NCBI GenBank assembly: GCA_964415435.1
Contig: CAYPZT010000012.1
Location: 1 to 28,321, forward strand
Direction of reading: 5' to 3'
Source: CAYPZT01 sp964415435
GTDB taxonomy: Bacteria > Patescibacteriota > Microgenomatia > UBA1406 > GWC2-37-13
Length of the DNA stretch: 28,321 nucleotides
Shown: in pieces, positions 15,765 to 23,035 of the stretch
How the letters are laid out: each line of letters opens with the position of its first letter
How positions within the stretch are numbered: the stretch's first letter is position 1
Program-made: the position numbers and the translations under genes
Notes under the pieces: model-generated
Seen by the model: only the letters and a program-made list of their open reading frames with translations
Told to the model about the DNA's origin: nothing
Database searches by the model: none

Positions 15765-16679
15765 ATGGTAAAAAAACCTGTCATCAGCGTAATTGGTCCC
15801 GGTGTCGTAGGTTATTCATTGGGTAGGGTTCTTGCAAAAAAAGGATTCAAGGTACATTTTTTTGGCGGTGGAGAAAAAACAAGGAAGAAAGTTAAAAAAG
15901 ATGGCTACACAATCTTTGACAAAGATGAAAAAATGGACGGGGACTACGATTATGATATTACCTTCTTAACGGTTCCTACGCCTACCTATAACGGAAGGAT
16001 TGACCTCTCCCATATGGAGTCTGCCGCAAAGAATATGGGTGAACGGATCAAGAAAATGAAGAAGTATCACTTGGTTGTTGTTAAAAGTACTGTACCTCCA
16101 GGCACAACCGCAGGACTTGTCAAAAAAACACTTGAGAAGATTTCCGGAAAAAAAGCGGGAAAAGACTTCGGTCTCTGCATGAATCCAGAATATCTTCGTG
16201 AAATATATGCCTATGAGGACACTCTTAAACCGTGGATGATCCTTATCGGACAGTTTGATAAGAAGTCGGGAGACATGCTCTATAAAGTCTATAAAGGCAA
16301 ATTCAAATGCCCGATCCATAGATCCAGTCTGACAGAGGCCGAGATGCAGAAGTATGTTCATAATTTATACAATGCAGCAAAGATCAGCTTTTTCAATGAA
16401 ATGCGCCAGATTGGAAAAAAAATGAAGCTCGATGTTGACAAGGTATTTGGAATCACTGCTGAAAGTGCCGAGGGAATGTGGAACAAAAAGTACGGTATCC
16501 GCGACTTCGGGCCATACTCAGGAAGCTGTTTGCCAAAGGACACGAAGGCTTTCGCCGAATGGGCTCAGAAAAACGACTATGATATTGATGTACTCATGGC
16601 AGTTATGAAGGCAAACGAAAAGCTTTTGAGAAAAAACGGGTATGCACATCTCGCAAAAGAACAGGAATACGTTTTGTAA
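15765..16679 (+). CDS. UDP-glucose/GDP-mannose 6-dehydrogenase family protein, short form
   Basis: The 304-residue protein belongs to the family that oxidises nucleotide sugars to uronates (UDP-glucose, UDP-ManNAc or GDP-mannose dehydrogenases). It has an N-terminal Rossmann domain with GPGVVG (11-16), VPTP (70-73) and VKSTVPPGTT (106-115), then the central domain with MNPEYLRE (139-146), a helix with KYVHN (196-200) and the catalytic cysteine C255 in GSCLPKD. Members usually have 390-450 residues; the C-terminal nucleotide-sugar-binding domain is missing and the protein stops about 50 residues after the cysteine. The acidic residue normally found at the end of the second strand is replaced by glycine (HFFGGGE). 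Neighbouring synthase, epimerase and lyase genes suggest GDP-mannose as substrate (AlgD role), but sequence alone does not settle this. It is divergent from the synthase operon. Confidence 0.85.
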   Translation: MVKKPVISVIGPGVVGYSLGRVLAKKGFKVHFFGGGEKTRKKVKKDGYTIFDKDEKMDGDYDYDITFLTVPTPTYNGRIDLSHMESAAKNMGERIKKMKKYHLVVVKSTVPPGTTAGLVKKTLEKISGKKAGKDFGLCMNPEYLREIYAYEDTLKPWMILIGQFDKKSGDMLYKVYKGKFKCPIHRSSLTEAEMQKYVHNLYNAAKISFFNEMRQIGKKMKLDVDKVFGITAESAEGMWNKKYGIRDFGPYSGSCLPKDTKAFAEWAQKNDYDIDVLMAVMKANEKLLRKNGYAHLAKEQEYVL

Positions 16680-16688
16680 TCGGTGGAA

Positions 16689-16769
16689 TTAATCGTCGCG
16701 GGACCTCAAGAAAACGGGTTACTCGGGTGAAAATCCAAAATAGCCCGTTGAGTTCTCGCGATGAATTAA
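16689..16769. other. Long imperfect palindrome (hairpin) between convergent genes
   Basis: The left arm 16689-16709 pairs with the right arm 16748-16769 over about 20 bp (TTAAT, TCGCG and CTCAA blocks, with one bulge, one mismatch and two G-T pairs). Inside it a second stem, CGGGTTA (16715-16721) with TAGCCCG (16741-16747), closes a 19 nt loop. It fills the 105 bp gap between the dehydrogenase (+) and Nudix (-) stop codons. Neither strand has the T-run of a canonical intrinsic terminator after the stem. It could be a bidirectional terminator of another kind, an mRNA 3'-end stabiliser, a small RNA or a relic of a small inverted-repeat element. Confidence 0.6.
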
Positions 16770-16784
16770 AAATGGAGGCTGCCT

Positions 16785-17210
16785 TTACTTTATTTCCGCA
16801 ATAATTTCGTCGATAAGGGGAAATTTTTTGAGTTTCTTTATTTCTTCTGGTGTAAACCAACCCCATTCACTGGCTTCATGATTCAGTTTTATCTGTGATT
16901 CAGGTGAATCAAGCTGGGCTACATATGCTATAAATATGCCGTGCCATACTCCCTTATAAACTCGGTGAAATATCTTAGGGATAAGTTTCAGGCTCTTAAT
17001 CTCTACATTTACTTCCTCTCTCATCTCTCGTCTCAATCCCTCCTCGATAGACTCTCCAAACTGTAGCCCGCCACCAGGAATTTGCCACAAATCGTGAAAT
17101 TCCATCTGTGCCCCTTCCTCGTCATGGTCTTTTTCGACACGCTTTGTTAAGAGATACTTATCTCCCTTTCTGAGAAGTGCCATTACAACAGGATTTATGT
17201 GCTTTTTCAT
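16785..17210 (-). CDS. Nudix hydrolase
   Basis: The 141-residue protein has a clear Nudix box: G47, E53, then R61-E62 and E65-E66 (GGLQFGES, RREMREEV), the metal-binding helix of enzymes that cleave nucleoside diphosphates linked to another moiety. The usual glycine near the end of the box is N68. A WGWFTPEE stretch near the C-terminus is typical of MutT/ADP-sugar type members; the substrate cannot be named. I place the start at the ATG of 17208-17210 because the longer frame begins inside the neighbouring tRNA-Arg gene. That ATG is only 3 nt after the encoded CCA of tRNA-Arg, with no room for a promoter or Shine-Dalgarno, so the mRNA is probably cut out of the tRNA transcript. Confidence 0.9.
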   Translation of the reverse strand: MKKHINPVVMALLRKGDKYLLTKRVEKDHDEEGAQMEFHDLWQIPGGGLQFGESIEEGLRREMREEVNVEIKSLKLIPKIFHRVYKGVWHGIFIAYVAQLDSPESQIKLNHEASEWGWFTPEEIKKLKKFPLIDEIIAEIK

Positions 17211-17213
17211 AAC

Positions 17214-17288
17214 TGGTGAGCCCAGACAGAATCGAACTGTCATCTAATCCTTAGAAGGGATTTGTTCTATCCGTTGAACTATGGACTC
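17214..17288 (-). tRNA. tRNA-Arg(TCT)
   Basis: On the minus strand GAGTCCA pairs with TGGGCTC. The D stem is GTTC/GAAC, the anticodon stem AATCC/GGATT closes loop CTTCTAA with anticodon TCT (plus-strand 17253-17255), and the T arm is GACAG-TTCGATT-CTGTC. Discriminator A is followed by an encoded CCA (17214-17216). It abuts tRNA-Thr with no spacer and the Nudix start codon follows after 3 nt. Confidence 0.95.
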
Positions 17289-17363
17289 TGGAGCCGAGAT
17301 GGGGATTCGAACCCCAGACCTGCTGTTTACAAAACAGCTGCTCTACCGCTGAGCTATCTCGGC
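17289..17363 (-). tRNA. tRNA-Thr(TGT)
   Basis: On the minus strand the tRNA begins GCCGAGATAGCTCAGCGG. The anticodon stem GCTGT/ACAGC closes loop TTTGTAA with anticodon TGT, and the T arm is TGGGG-TTCGAAT-CCCCA. Discriminator T is followed by an encoded CCA (17289-17291), which touches the first base of tRNA-Arg. Confidence 0.95.
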
Positions 17364-17370
17364 ACTCCAG

Positions 17371-17457
17371 TGGTGCCGCGAGAGCGAGTCGAACGCTCAC
17401 GATCTTTAGGATCACAGGATTTTAAGTCCTGCGTGTCTGCCATTCCACCACCGCGGC
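17371..17457 (-). tRNA. tRNA-Leu(TAA)
   Basis: On the minus strand the acceptor GCCGCGG pairs with TCGCGGC (first and last bases allow the 7 bp stem with one G-T). The anticodon stem CAGGA/TCCTG closes loop CTTAAAA with anticodon TAA. A long variable arm (GATCCTAAAGATC) marks class II, and the T arm is GAGCG-TTCGACT-CGCTC. Discriminator A is followed by an encoded CCA (17371-17373). It is the first tRNA of the cluster, 7 nt before tRNA-Thr. Confidence 0.95.
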
Positions 17458-17467
17458 AACAAATCAA

Positions 17468-17476
17468 ATTATATCA
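17468..17476 (-). promoter_or_regulatory. Extended -10 promoter of the tRNA Leu-Thr-Arg/Nudix operon
   Basis: The minus strand reads TGATATAAT, the same extended -10 element as at the tRNA-Leu(GAG) gene. It ends 10 nt before the tRNA-Leu(TAA) 5' end, giving a leader of about 3-4 nt. No good -35 is seen, as expected for an extended -10 promoter. It lies between ruvB and the tRNAs, so the tRNAs do not depend on topA-ruvAB transcription. Confidence 0.65.
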
Positions 17477-17512
17477 GCGCTCTGGCTATTTTGCTATAAC
17501 AGCAGGACACGG

Positions 17513-18508
17513 TCAGATTAATACTGGTTGCTGAGAGGCTTTAGAAAGGGGATTCATTTTAAGGTGTGCGAGTCCTTTTGGTGCCACTACCCTACCACGC
17601 GGTGTTTTTTTAATAAAACCAAGCTGCAGTAAATATGGTTCTATGAACTCTTCTACAGTACGTCTGTCTTCCGACATTGCGACCGCAATAGTCTCCACAC
17701 CAACCGGCTGGTTCTGAAATTTTCCGGCAATTACGTTAAGATATTTGAGATCTACATTTCCGAGACCCACCTCATCAATTTCAAGCATTTTAAAAAGTTT
17801 GTCTATGACTTTCTGATCTATGACCGTCTCTTTATGCACTTCAAAGATATCCCTGGCTCTTTTGAGGATTCTGTTTGCTATACGAGGGGTTTTTCGAGCT
17901 CGTTTGGCAATTTCCTGTATAGCTTCCTTTTCTATAGGAAGACTGAGAAGTTTTGCTGATCTGCGAATAATTTCTGCCATTTCCTCAATAGTATAGTAGT
18001 CGAGCCTCAAAATAAGACCGAATCTGTCACGAAGAGGTGCTGATAAAAGTGCCAGTTTCGTCGTGGCTCCCACAATGGTAATTGTCGGAATAGGTAGACG
18101 TACCGTTCGAGCCGATGGGCCCTTTCCTATTACGATATCAAGTGCGTACTCTTCGATTACAGGATACAGCATCTCTTCTACCGATTTAGGCAACCGGTGT
18201 ATTTCATCGATAAATAGAATATCGCCATCTTTTAAGTTGGTAAGAATTGCAGCGAGATCTCCACTTCTTTCTATTGCTGCACCCGAAGTGATCCTCAGAT
18301 CGCCTTTTAGTTCATTGGCGATAATGTGGGAAAGGGTGGTCTTACCAATACCGGGTGGTCCATAAAACAGAATATGTTCAGAAGGCTTCCCTCTTTTTTT
18401 TACGGCATCAATAAAGATGCTCAGAGTATGGATAATATTTCTTTGGCCGACGTAATCTGCTAATGATTGAGGGCGGAGATTTGCATCTTCAGATGGTTTG
18501 TTTGCCAT
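17513..18508 (-). CDS. ruvB: Holliday junction branch migration ATPase RuvB
   Basis: RuvB is the hexameric AAA+ motor that drives branch migration on Holliday junctions with RuvA. The 331-residue protein has Walker A GPPGIGKT (50-57), Walker B DEIH (100-103), sensor-1 GATT, an arginine-finger segment APLRDRFG, a lid domain and a C-terminal winged helix with RTVEEFIEPYLLQLGFIKKT and RGR. Length is normal. It follows ruvA after 12 bp. A perfect TATAAT overlapping the ruvA stop ends 11 nt before this ATG, so ruvB may also have its own short-leader transcript. The stop is TGA, confirming that UGA is not reassigned. Confidence 0.97.
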   Translation of the reverse strand: MANKPSEDANLRPQSLADYVGQRNIIHTLSIFIDAVKKRGKPSEHILFYGPPGIGKTTLSHIIANELKGDLRITSGAAIERSGDLAAILTNLKDGDILFIDEIHRLPKSVEEMLYPVIEEYALDIVIGKGPSARTVRLPIPTITIVGATTKLALLSAPLRDRFGLILRLDYYTIEEMAEIIRRSAKLLSLPIEKEAIQEIAKRARKTPRIANRILKRARDIFEVHKETVIDQKVIDKLFKMLEIDEVGLGNVDLKYLNVIAGKFQNQPVGVETIAVAMSEDRRTVEEFIEPYLLQLGFIKKTPRGRVVAPKGLAHLKMNPLSKASQQPVLI

Positions 18509-18519
18509 GAGTGAAGTAC

Positions 18520-18525
18520 ATTATA
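18520..18525 (-). promoter_or_regulatory. Possible internal -10 box for ruvB, overlapping the ruvA stop
   Basis: The minus strand reads GTATAATG: the TAA of TATAAT is the ruvA stop codon. The box is 11 nt from the ruvB ATG and would give a leader of about 5 nt. The -35 region is poor, so the site may be a chance match. Confidence 0.35.
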
Positions 18526-19108
18526 CCCTTTTTTTTATTGCTTCAGTGAACTTTAACGCCTCCTGTATACGTCTCTCAAGAGGGAGATCTTTGGGAATTT
18601 TGGTCAGGAGAGTTTTTGCATCCTGACTTTTATAGCCCAATGCCATAAGTGCCTCTACAACAGTTTTATCGTCTTCTGATAGATACATTTTCTCCATGGC
18701 AAACTCCCCTTTCAGCTTTTGCGAAAGTTCAAGAATAATCTTCATAGCGGTTTTCTTACCGAGTCCGGGAATCTTTGTAAAATAATCAAGTGAATTGCTT
18801 TTAATTGCTGCAATAAAGGAGTCTATTTGGATATTTGAGATAACCGTATAGGCTGTCTTGGGGCCGACTCCAGAAACGGAAAGCAGAAGTTTAAACATCT
18901 GCAGCTCCTTCTTTGACTCAAAACCAAAAAGAATCTGTACATCTTCACGCACATGAAAATGGGTATAGATCTCGACTTTTGATCCTACTGGAAAAGTGTT
19001 GATTATTGCGGGCGTCACAAATACCGTATAAAAGAGACCCGAAGCGGTCTCAATGAGCGCTTCATTATTCTCAAGTTCTGTAAATATTCCCTTTATTTTT
19101 CCTATCAT
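18521..19108 (-). CDS. ruvA: Holliday junction DNA-binding protein RuvA
   Basis: RuvA binds the four-way junction as a tetramer and loads RuvB. The 195-residue protein has an N-terminal OB fold (about 1-62, beginning MIGKIKG and including HVREDVQILFGF), two helix-hairpin-helix motifs (SVSGVGPKTA about 77-86 and KIPGLGKKTA about 112-121) and a C-terminal three-helix domain (about 145-195) that contacts RuvB. Its ATG overlaps the topA stop by 4 nt (ATGA), so it is translationally coupled to topA, and ruvB follows after 12 bp. Confidence 0.96.
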   Translation of the reverse strand: MIGKIKGIFTELENNEALIETASGLFYTVFVTPAIINTFPVGSKVEIYTHFHVREDVQILFGFESKKELQMFKLLLSVSGVGPKTAYTVISNIQIDSFIAAIKSNSLDYFTKIPGLGKKTAMKIILELSQKLKGEFAMEKMYLSEDDKTVVEALMALGYKSQDAKTLLTKIPKDLPLERRIQEALKFTEAIKKRV

Positions 19109-21193
19109 ACTTCTTTCTTCTCTTCAATCGCTTCGGGTGCCGTAGTTTTTACCGTTTCACCTTTGATCGGTTCGGGCAGTTTCCATGATGAAAAGTCACA
19201 CTTGGGATAGTTTTCACAGCCATAAAATTTTCGCTTTGACTTGGTGAACCGAGTGACGATACGGCCGCCGTCTTTTGGGCAAAATTTATCAGGAATGATG
19301 TGCAGGTAGGGCTTTGTAAACTTGCACTCAGGATAACCGCTGCACGCCAAGAATTTACCGAACTTTGAGTAACGCACAACAAGAGGATGACCGCTCTTCG
19401 GACACTTCTCGTCAACCACTTCCTGTACATCAATAAATTTTTTATCTTCCTTACGGACGGCAAGTTCTTTCTGAAAGGGCGAGTTAAAGGTAGAAAGCAG
19501 TTTAATAAGATCTTCCTTTCCTTCTGCAATTTCATCAAGTTTTTCCTCCATACCGGCAGTAAAATTAAGATCAAAAAGAGCAGGAAACGCACCTGAGAGA
19601 TAATCCGAGATCGACTGTCCGAGAATTGTCGGCTTGAAGTATCGATTTTCTTTTTCTATATAATTTTTCTCCTGGATAAGTGAAATTATAGGTGCATATG
19701 TCGAAGGTCGACCAATACCCTTTTCTTCAAGAATCTTGATAAGCGAGGCCTCGTTGTAACGTGGTGGTGGTTTCGTTTGACTTGCCTGCTCTTCAAGTGA
19801 GGTAAGTTTTACGATGTCATCCTTTTTGAATGGGGATACGCCCTTATTTTTTTCTGCAAATTCAGGATTGAGAACTCGTAAAAATCCTTCGAACACCACG
19901 TTTTGCATATCNNNNNNNNNNAAATTCATAGCCTTTTTTGCCCATGATGGTAAGCTTGATGGCACGAATTTGTGCTTCTTTCATCTGTGTTGCAACCGCT
20001 CGATCAAAAATAAGCTTGTAAAGTTTTTTATGAGCTGAGGTTATTTTTTTGTCAAGTTCAAGGTCTTGAGGCTCTTTATTCAACTTCGTTGGTCGTATCG
20101 CTTCATGGGCCTCCTGTGCCATTTTCGACTTTGTTTTATAGCCGCGGGGTGTTTCTAAGGAATATTCTTTACCGTAGGTTTTTTCTATATAAGTTTTTGC
20201 ACCTGTAACAAATTGAGCTGACAGATTAAAGGAGTCTGTCCTGTGATAGCTTATGAGACCACGCTCGTATAGATCCTGTGCAAGTCGCATAGTCATCTTC
20301 GAGGAGAATCCGTGTCTTTGGAACCCTTCCTGCTGAAGAAGTGATGTAGTAAAAGGCGGGGGTGGAAAACGATTCTGGATGGTTTCCGATAAGTCACTCA
20401 CAAAGAAGCTGTCGCTTTTGATATCGGCAGTAATCGTATTTAAATTCTCACGCGAAATAGTTGTCTTTGTATACGTATAGGTATTTGCAAATAGATCCAA
20501 ACTGAACTTCTGTTCATAGGAAACGCCATCTTTTTTTACTAACTTTGCTTTTAACTCATTTTTGGAGGCAAAATTTCCAAAGATCTGAAAGTAGTCCTCA
20601 GGTTTGAAGGCGGATATTTCTTTTTCTCGCTCTACAATAAGTCTAAGTGCCACTGTCTGCACGCGTCCTGCCGAAAGCCAGTACTTTCCCATTTTTTTCC
20701 AAAGAAGCGGTGACAGTTCGTAACCTACTATGCGGTCAAGGATGCGGCGCGCCTGCTGGGCCTTAACAAGGTCCAATCGAAGTGTCTCTGGTTTTTTAAG
20801 AGCTTCCTCTAATGCCTCTGCCGTAATCTCATGAAAAACAATACGCTTAAGTTCTGTTCCTTTTTTCACATCCATTTTCGGCCACTCCTCATCTACCTTA
20901 TCCAAGAGATAAGCTACATGATAGGAAATAGACTCGCCCTCACGATCGGGATCGGTTGCGAAAATGATTTCCTTATTCTTTTTAGCCAGTTCCTTGAGTT
21001 CCGCTACAACCTGCTCTTTATTTTTGATTATCTTGTAATTGGGCTTAAAGGACTCCTTATAATCAACCGAGAGTTTATTAGCAGGCAGATCTCTAATATG
21101 GCCCATAGTTGCGAATACATAGTAATCCTTGCCTTTCAAAATGGCGTTAAACGTGCGCGCTTTGGTTGGTGATTCAACGATGATTAGTGCCAT
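19105..21193 (-). CDS. topA: DNA topoisomerase I (TopA), split by an assembly gap
   Basis: TopA relaxes negative supercoils by single-strand passage. The N-terminal TOPRIM domain has E7 in VESPTKA and DPDREGE (81-87), and the catalytic tyrosine is Y316 in ISYHRTDS. Residues 1-424 end in GYEF exactly at the right edge of the N run, and 268 further residues beginning DMQNVVFEGF start exactly at its left edge, in a frame off by one because 10 N were inserted. Both flanks fit a single ordinary TopA of about 695 residues missing roughly three or four residues. The C-terminus has two zinc-ribbon-like repeats (CPKSG...CSGYPEC and CPKDGG...CENYPKC), each with three rather than four cysteines. A TATAAT box precedes the ATG by 13 nt, and ruvA overlaps the stop. 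Confidence 0.95.
19912..19921. other. Assembly gap (10 N) inside topA
   Basis: Ten undetermined bases. Codons on both sides end exactly at the N run, so the true length must be a multiple of three and 10 is a placeholder; by comparison with other TopA proteins 9-12 bases seem likely. The apparent frameshift here is an artefact. Confidence 0.97.
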
Positions 21194-21206
21194 AGGTGAC
21201 GAATAG

Positions 21207-21212
21207 ATTATA
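21207..21212 (-). promoter_or_regulatory. -10 box of the topA-ruvA-ruvB operon
   Basis: A perfect TATAAT in the 32 bp between atpC and topA, 13 nt before the topA ATG, gives a predicted leader of about 7 nt. The -35 match in the end of atpC is poor. Read-through from the atp operon is also possible because no terminator separates them. Confidence 0.5.
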
Positions 21213-21225
21213 CAGAAGTAGAAGA

Positions 21226-21636
21226 CTAACGAGAGTTCTTTCTTCTTCTTACAAGCTTCATGTCGATAACCGACCTTCTCATAACTGCAATTGCTTCCTG
21301 GCGTTTTTGTTCATCCTTTGTTTCGCTTAATATTTTTTTGGCCTCTGATAAGGCTCTTTCTGTTTCTTTCGCGTCAATCTCCTCCTGACCATAGGCCCTT
21401 GAAACAAGAATATGAACATCTTTTCCGTCTGTCTCAACATATCCTCCACCAATCGCTAAATACTCTTCCTCAGTGTCTCTCATTCGCACCACTCCCTCAC
21501 TCAAAAGCGAAAAGAGTTTTGCATGTCTTGGCAGTATGGTGATCTCACCATCAGCAGATGGTAAAGTAACCGACGATATATCCTTCTCAAAAACTACTTT
21601 GCGGGGTGTGATGACACGCACATGCAGTCTAGCCAT
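21226..21636 (-). CDS. atpC: F1F0 ATP synthase epsilon subunit
   Basis: The 136-residue epsilon subunit belongs to the central stalk and couples the gamma shaft to the c ring. The N-terminal beta-sandwich (about 1-85: VITPRKVVFEKD, LPSADGEITILPRHAKL, EYLAIGGGYVE) is followed by the two-helix C-terminal domain (about 88-136), which can inhibit ATP hydrolysis. Length is normal. It is the last gene of the operon, 11 bp after atpD. Confidence 0.95.
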   Translation of the reverse strand: MARLHVRVITPRKVVFEKDISSVTLPSADGEITILPRHAKLFSLLSEGVVRMRDTEEEYLAIGGGYVETDGKDVHILVSRAYGQEEIDAKETERALSEAKKILSETKDEQKRQEAIAVMRRSVIDMKLVRRRKNSR

Positions 21637-21647
21637 ACATTATAAAT

Positions 21648-23018
21648 TTATATAACTTCATCAATCGCACCTTTCATATAAAAACTCGCTTCTGGTTTAC
21701 TGTCGTGACGACCTTCCAGGATCTCCTTGAATCCGCGGACAGTCTCCGCAATAGGCACATATTTCCCTGGACGACCAGTAAAAGGTTCTGCCACAAACAT
21801 TGGTTGAGTTAAGAATCGCTGGATCTTTCGTGCTCGTGAAACGGTAAGTTTGTCCTCTTCTGAAAGCTCCTCCATACCCAAAATTGCAATAATGTCCTGC
21901 AGATCCTTGTATCTTTGTAAAGTCTTCAAGACATTTTTGGTGACCTGATAGTGTTCCTCGCCGACGACGTCCGGATCAAGTGCGCTTGACGTTGAGGTCA
22001 GTGGATCAATTGCTGGAAATAAACCTTGCTCTGCAAGAGACCGCTCAAGGGCGATGGAGGCATCGAGGTGTGCGAATGTTGCAACTGGGGCAGGATCTGT
22101 GTAATCGTCAGCCGGTACGTATACCGCTTGAATTGAGGTTATGGAGCCTTTCTGCGTTGATGTGATTCTCTCCTGAAGTGCTGCCATCTCGGAAGCGAGT
22201 GTTGGCTGGTAGCCTACCGCAGATGGAATACGCCCCAAGAGCGCCGACACTTCTGATCCTGCTTGTGCGAAACGGAAAATATTGTCTATAAACAGGAGTG
22301 TGTCCATTTTCTTTTCATCACGGAAGTATTCAGCCATGGTAACACCTGTCAGAGCAACACGGAGACGATTGCCTGGCGGCTCATTCATCTGTCCGAAGAC
22401 TAGAGCAGTCTTATCAAGCACCTTTGTCTCCTTCATCTCATTCCAAAGGTCATTTCCCTCACGAGTACGCTCACCAACACCCGTAAACACAGAAACGCCG
22501 TGATGTTGTTTGGCTACGTTATGAATCATCTCCTGAATCGTAACAGTTTTACCGACACCTGCGCCTCCGAAGATGGCTACTTTTCCGCCTCTTATAAACG
22601 GAGCAATAAGGTCTATTACCTTGATGCCCGTTTCAAAAATTTCCTGCTCAACCGCTTGATCTTTCAAGGCCGGTGCCTTGCGATGAATCGGAAGTTTTGT
22701 TTTTGTCACTACTTTCGGTCCTTCATCAACCACCTCACCTAACACGTTAAAGATTCTTCCCAAGCCTTCTTCTCCGACGGGAACGGTGATTGGTGCTCCT
22801 GTATTACTAACCTCCGTACCTCTTCTTAAACCGAATACATTTCCCAGAGCAACCGTACGTACCACACCGTCACCTAGAAGAGCTTGCACTTCAAGGGTAA
22901 GCTCTCCAAATGCCTTATCTTTTAATGTCAGAGCATCGTATATCTTAGGTGTCTGTTTGTCTTCAAACTGAACATCTACCACGACACCTCTTACTGCAAT
23001 AACTTTTCCCTTAGTCAT
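21648..23018 (-). CDS. atpD: F1F0 ATP synthase beta subunit
   Basis: The 456-residue beta subunit carries the catalytic sites. It has the P-loop GGAGVGKT (151-158), the catalytic glutamate segment GVGERTREGND, the DIFRF-like segment DNIFRFAQAGSEVSALLGRIPSAVGYQPTL split across the subunit interface, and the DELSEED-like acidic stretch EELSEEDK near the C-terminus. All catalytic features are intact. It lies 17 bp after atpG and 11 bp before atpC. Confidence 0.98.
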   Translation of the reverse strand: MTKGKVIAVRGVVVDVQFEDKQTPKIYDALTLKDKAFGELTLEVQALLGDGVVRTVALGNVFGLRRGTEVSNTGAPITVPVGEEGLGRIFNVLGEVVDEGPKVVTKTKLPIHRKAPALKDQAVEQEIFETGIKVIDLIAPFIRGGKVAIFGGAGVGKTVTIQEMIHNVAKQHHGVSVFTGVGERTREGNDLWNEMKETKVLDKTALVFGQMNEPPGNRLRVALTGVTMAEYFRDEKKMDTLLFIDNIFRFAQAGSEVSALLGRIPSAVGYQPTLASEMAALQERITSTQKGSITSIQAVYVPADDYTDPAPVATFAHLDASIALERSLAEQGLFPAIDPLTSTSSALDPDVVGEEHYQVTKNVLKTLQRYKDLQDIIAILGMEELSEEDKLTVSRARKIQRFLTQPMFVAEPFTGRPGKYVPIAETVRGFKEILEGRHDSKPEASFYMKGAIDEVI

Positions 23019-23035
23019 AGGTACCTAATAAATTA

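Noticed and set aside
17211..17243. Longer Nudix reading frame starting at 17243
   Set aside because: Its first codons are the 3' half of tRNA-Arg.
19105..21193. topA as a pseudogene or as two separate genes
   Set aside because: The frame change coincides exactly with the N run and all catalytic motifs are present on the two sides.
21607..21622. Second CRP-like site TGTGA-N6-GCACA
   Set aside because: Imperfect match located inside the first codons of atpC with no promoter near it; likely chance.
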